Of a stretch of DNA of 64,000 nt, positions 63,679 to 64,000 are shown one piece after another. How positions within the stretch are numbered: the first letter of the stretch is position 1; every line of letters begins with the position of its first letter. The notes under the pieces were generated by a model that was given only the letters and a program-made list of their open reading frames with translations, ran no database searches and had not been told where the DNA came from. The translations under genes were made by a program, and so were the position numbers. The DNA is from Bacteroidota bacterium (GTDB taxonomy: Bacteria > Bacteroidota > Bacteroidia > Cytophagales > Cyclobacteriaceae), in contig JAFDYX010000025.1 of the NCBI GenBank assembly GCA_018267215.1, positions 46,518-110,517 on the forward strand, in the 5' to 3' direction.

Positions 63679-63718
63679 GGCGGCAAAAAGTTTGAGCCGC
63701 CCCAAAATATATTTTGGG
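63679..63718. repeat. Hairpin GGCGGC...GCCGCC plus 18-bp palindrome CCCAAAATATATTTTGGG
   Basis: GGCGGC (63679-63684) pairs with GCCGCC (63696-63701), and the perfect palindrome overlaps its end at 63701-63718. It lies upstream of the ECF sigma gene and could act as operator or as part of the repeat that follows. Confidence 0.6.
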
Positions 63719-63800
63719 CGTGCCCCTCGCCCGGGGCGGGCTTCGGGTCGCGCTATCCGCTGCAAGTCCGCCCCCGCCCACCACCGTCCCTTGGCGGGCT
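63719..63800. repeat. GC-rich repeat-like segment
   Basis: It is a C/G-dense stretch (CGCCCGGGGCGGGCTTCGGG, then CGCTATCCGCTGCAAG) quite unlike its surroundings. Comparable GC-rich segments are familiar to me from Bacteroidetes intergenic repeats. I see no second copy in this window. No gene is supported here. Confidence 0.5.
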
Positions 63801-63833
63801 TTCCGCTTCTATCGCTCACGCAAGGCACAACTT

Positions 63834-63866
63834 AATCAGGGGCAAGCGTCACGCTTGTGCCTGATT
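63834..63866. repeat. REP-like 33-bp palindrome AATCAGG...CCTGATT
   Basis: Outer AATCAGG/CCTGATT and inner CAAGCGT-c-ACGCTTG form one long hairpin. It shares the plan and the CCTGATTAGG foot with 48804-48832. Confidence 0.75.
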
Positions 63867-63876
63867 AGGAACCAAC

Positions 63877-63950
63877 TCTGCCCTTGTTGGTGTTGCGTGC
63901 AAGCTTGTGCGGTAGCCTCACCAACAAGAATACATATTTTGAAGTCAGCT
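63877..63950. repeat. Inverted copy C of the CACCAAC hairpin repeat
   Basis: Its reverse complement matches 48646-48724 over about 75 bp, including the flanking GACTTCAAAAT segment. It continues to the window end without a recognised gene. Confidence 0.85.
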
Positions 63951-64000
63951 CATCCTTCATGGTGTGCTAAAAATACCCAATCTTTTTCGTTCTTCTCATA

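Noticed and set aside
63604-63828. Minus-strand frame over the GC-rich segment upstream of the sigma gene
   Set aside because: Its composition follows the GC-rich repeat, and it overlaps the sigma factor's start.
1-64000. CRISPR arrays, transposase genes, prophage genes
   Set aside because: No regularly spaced repeats with unique spacers, and no recognisable transposase, integrase or phage structural genes were seen.

Overview
The window looks like chromosomal DNA of a Bacteroidetes bacterium, most likely of the Cytophagales. Signs of this are a TonB-dependent receptor with a carboxypeptidase-regulatory-like N-terminal domain, TlpA-type thioredoxin, DUF4136, DUF3179 and OmpA/PD40 proteins, an IcmF-type fused mutase, and short A-rich leaders without Shine-Dalgarno sites. 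Several genes also carry the Bacteroidetes -7 promoter element TAnnTTTG. The window holds about 50 protein genes and one tRNA (Asn). I see no rRNA, CRISPR array, transposase or prophage.

Layout. 1-2.8 kb: the 5' part of a TlpA-like gene, a family III CoA-transferase and a methyltransferase. 2.8-8.5 kb: a five-gene minus-strand operon of three AhpD-like proteins, a TonB-dependent receptor and an MFS transporter. 8.8-20 kb: mostly metabolic genes (mdh, aspartokinase, M28 peptidase, 2-oxoacid dehydrogenase E2, a trans-sulfuration-type PLP enzyme), a histidine kinase, tRNA-Asn and a histone H1-like protein. 20.3-32 kb: recA, a 1406-residue exported TPR-CHAT protein, a three-gene set of exported low-complexity and envelope proteins, guaA and a periplasmic-binding-like protein. 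32-38 kb: a probable barrel protein, hutI, a TPR/HisKA-like protein overlapping apt, and a LON-domain protein. 38-46 kb: icmF, a lipoprotein esterase between two copies of the icmF-nhaA divergent promoter, nhaA, a MaoC-like hydratase and an M14-like deacylase. 46-58 kb: a PQQ-like propeller, a repeat cluster, a metallophosphatase, an N-acyl amino acid deacylase-like lipoprotein, an OmpA/PD40 protein, DinB, acnA and dsdA. 58-64 kb: small proteins, a lipid A-type acyltransferase divergent from a SixA-like phosphatase, and an ECF sigma/anti-sigma/exported protein operon ending in REP-like repeats.

Most of the window is housekeeping and catabolic metabolism. Four things stand out. (1) The three-AhpD/TonB/MFS operon looks like a self-contained uptake and redox module for an unknown compound. 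(2) A heptanucleotide repeat (GTCAACR type) sits inside two unrelated coding sequences in the same reading frame and adds peptide to both products. (3) A divergent promoter between icmF and nhaA is duplicated, with an extra lipoprotein esterase gene between the copies. (4) There are several families of palindromic dispersed repeats (near 8.6, 48.5, 53.5 and 63.8 kb).

All family names come from reading motifs and overall sequence by eye. No database search was run.
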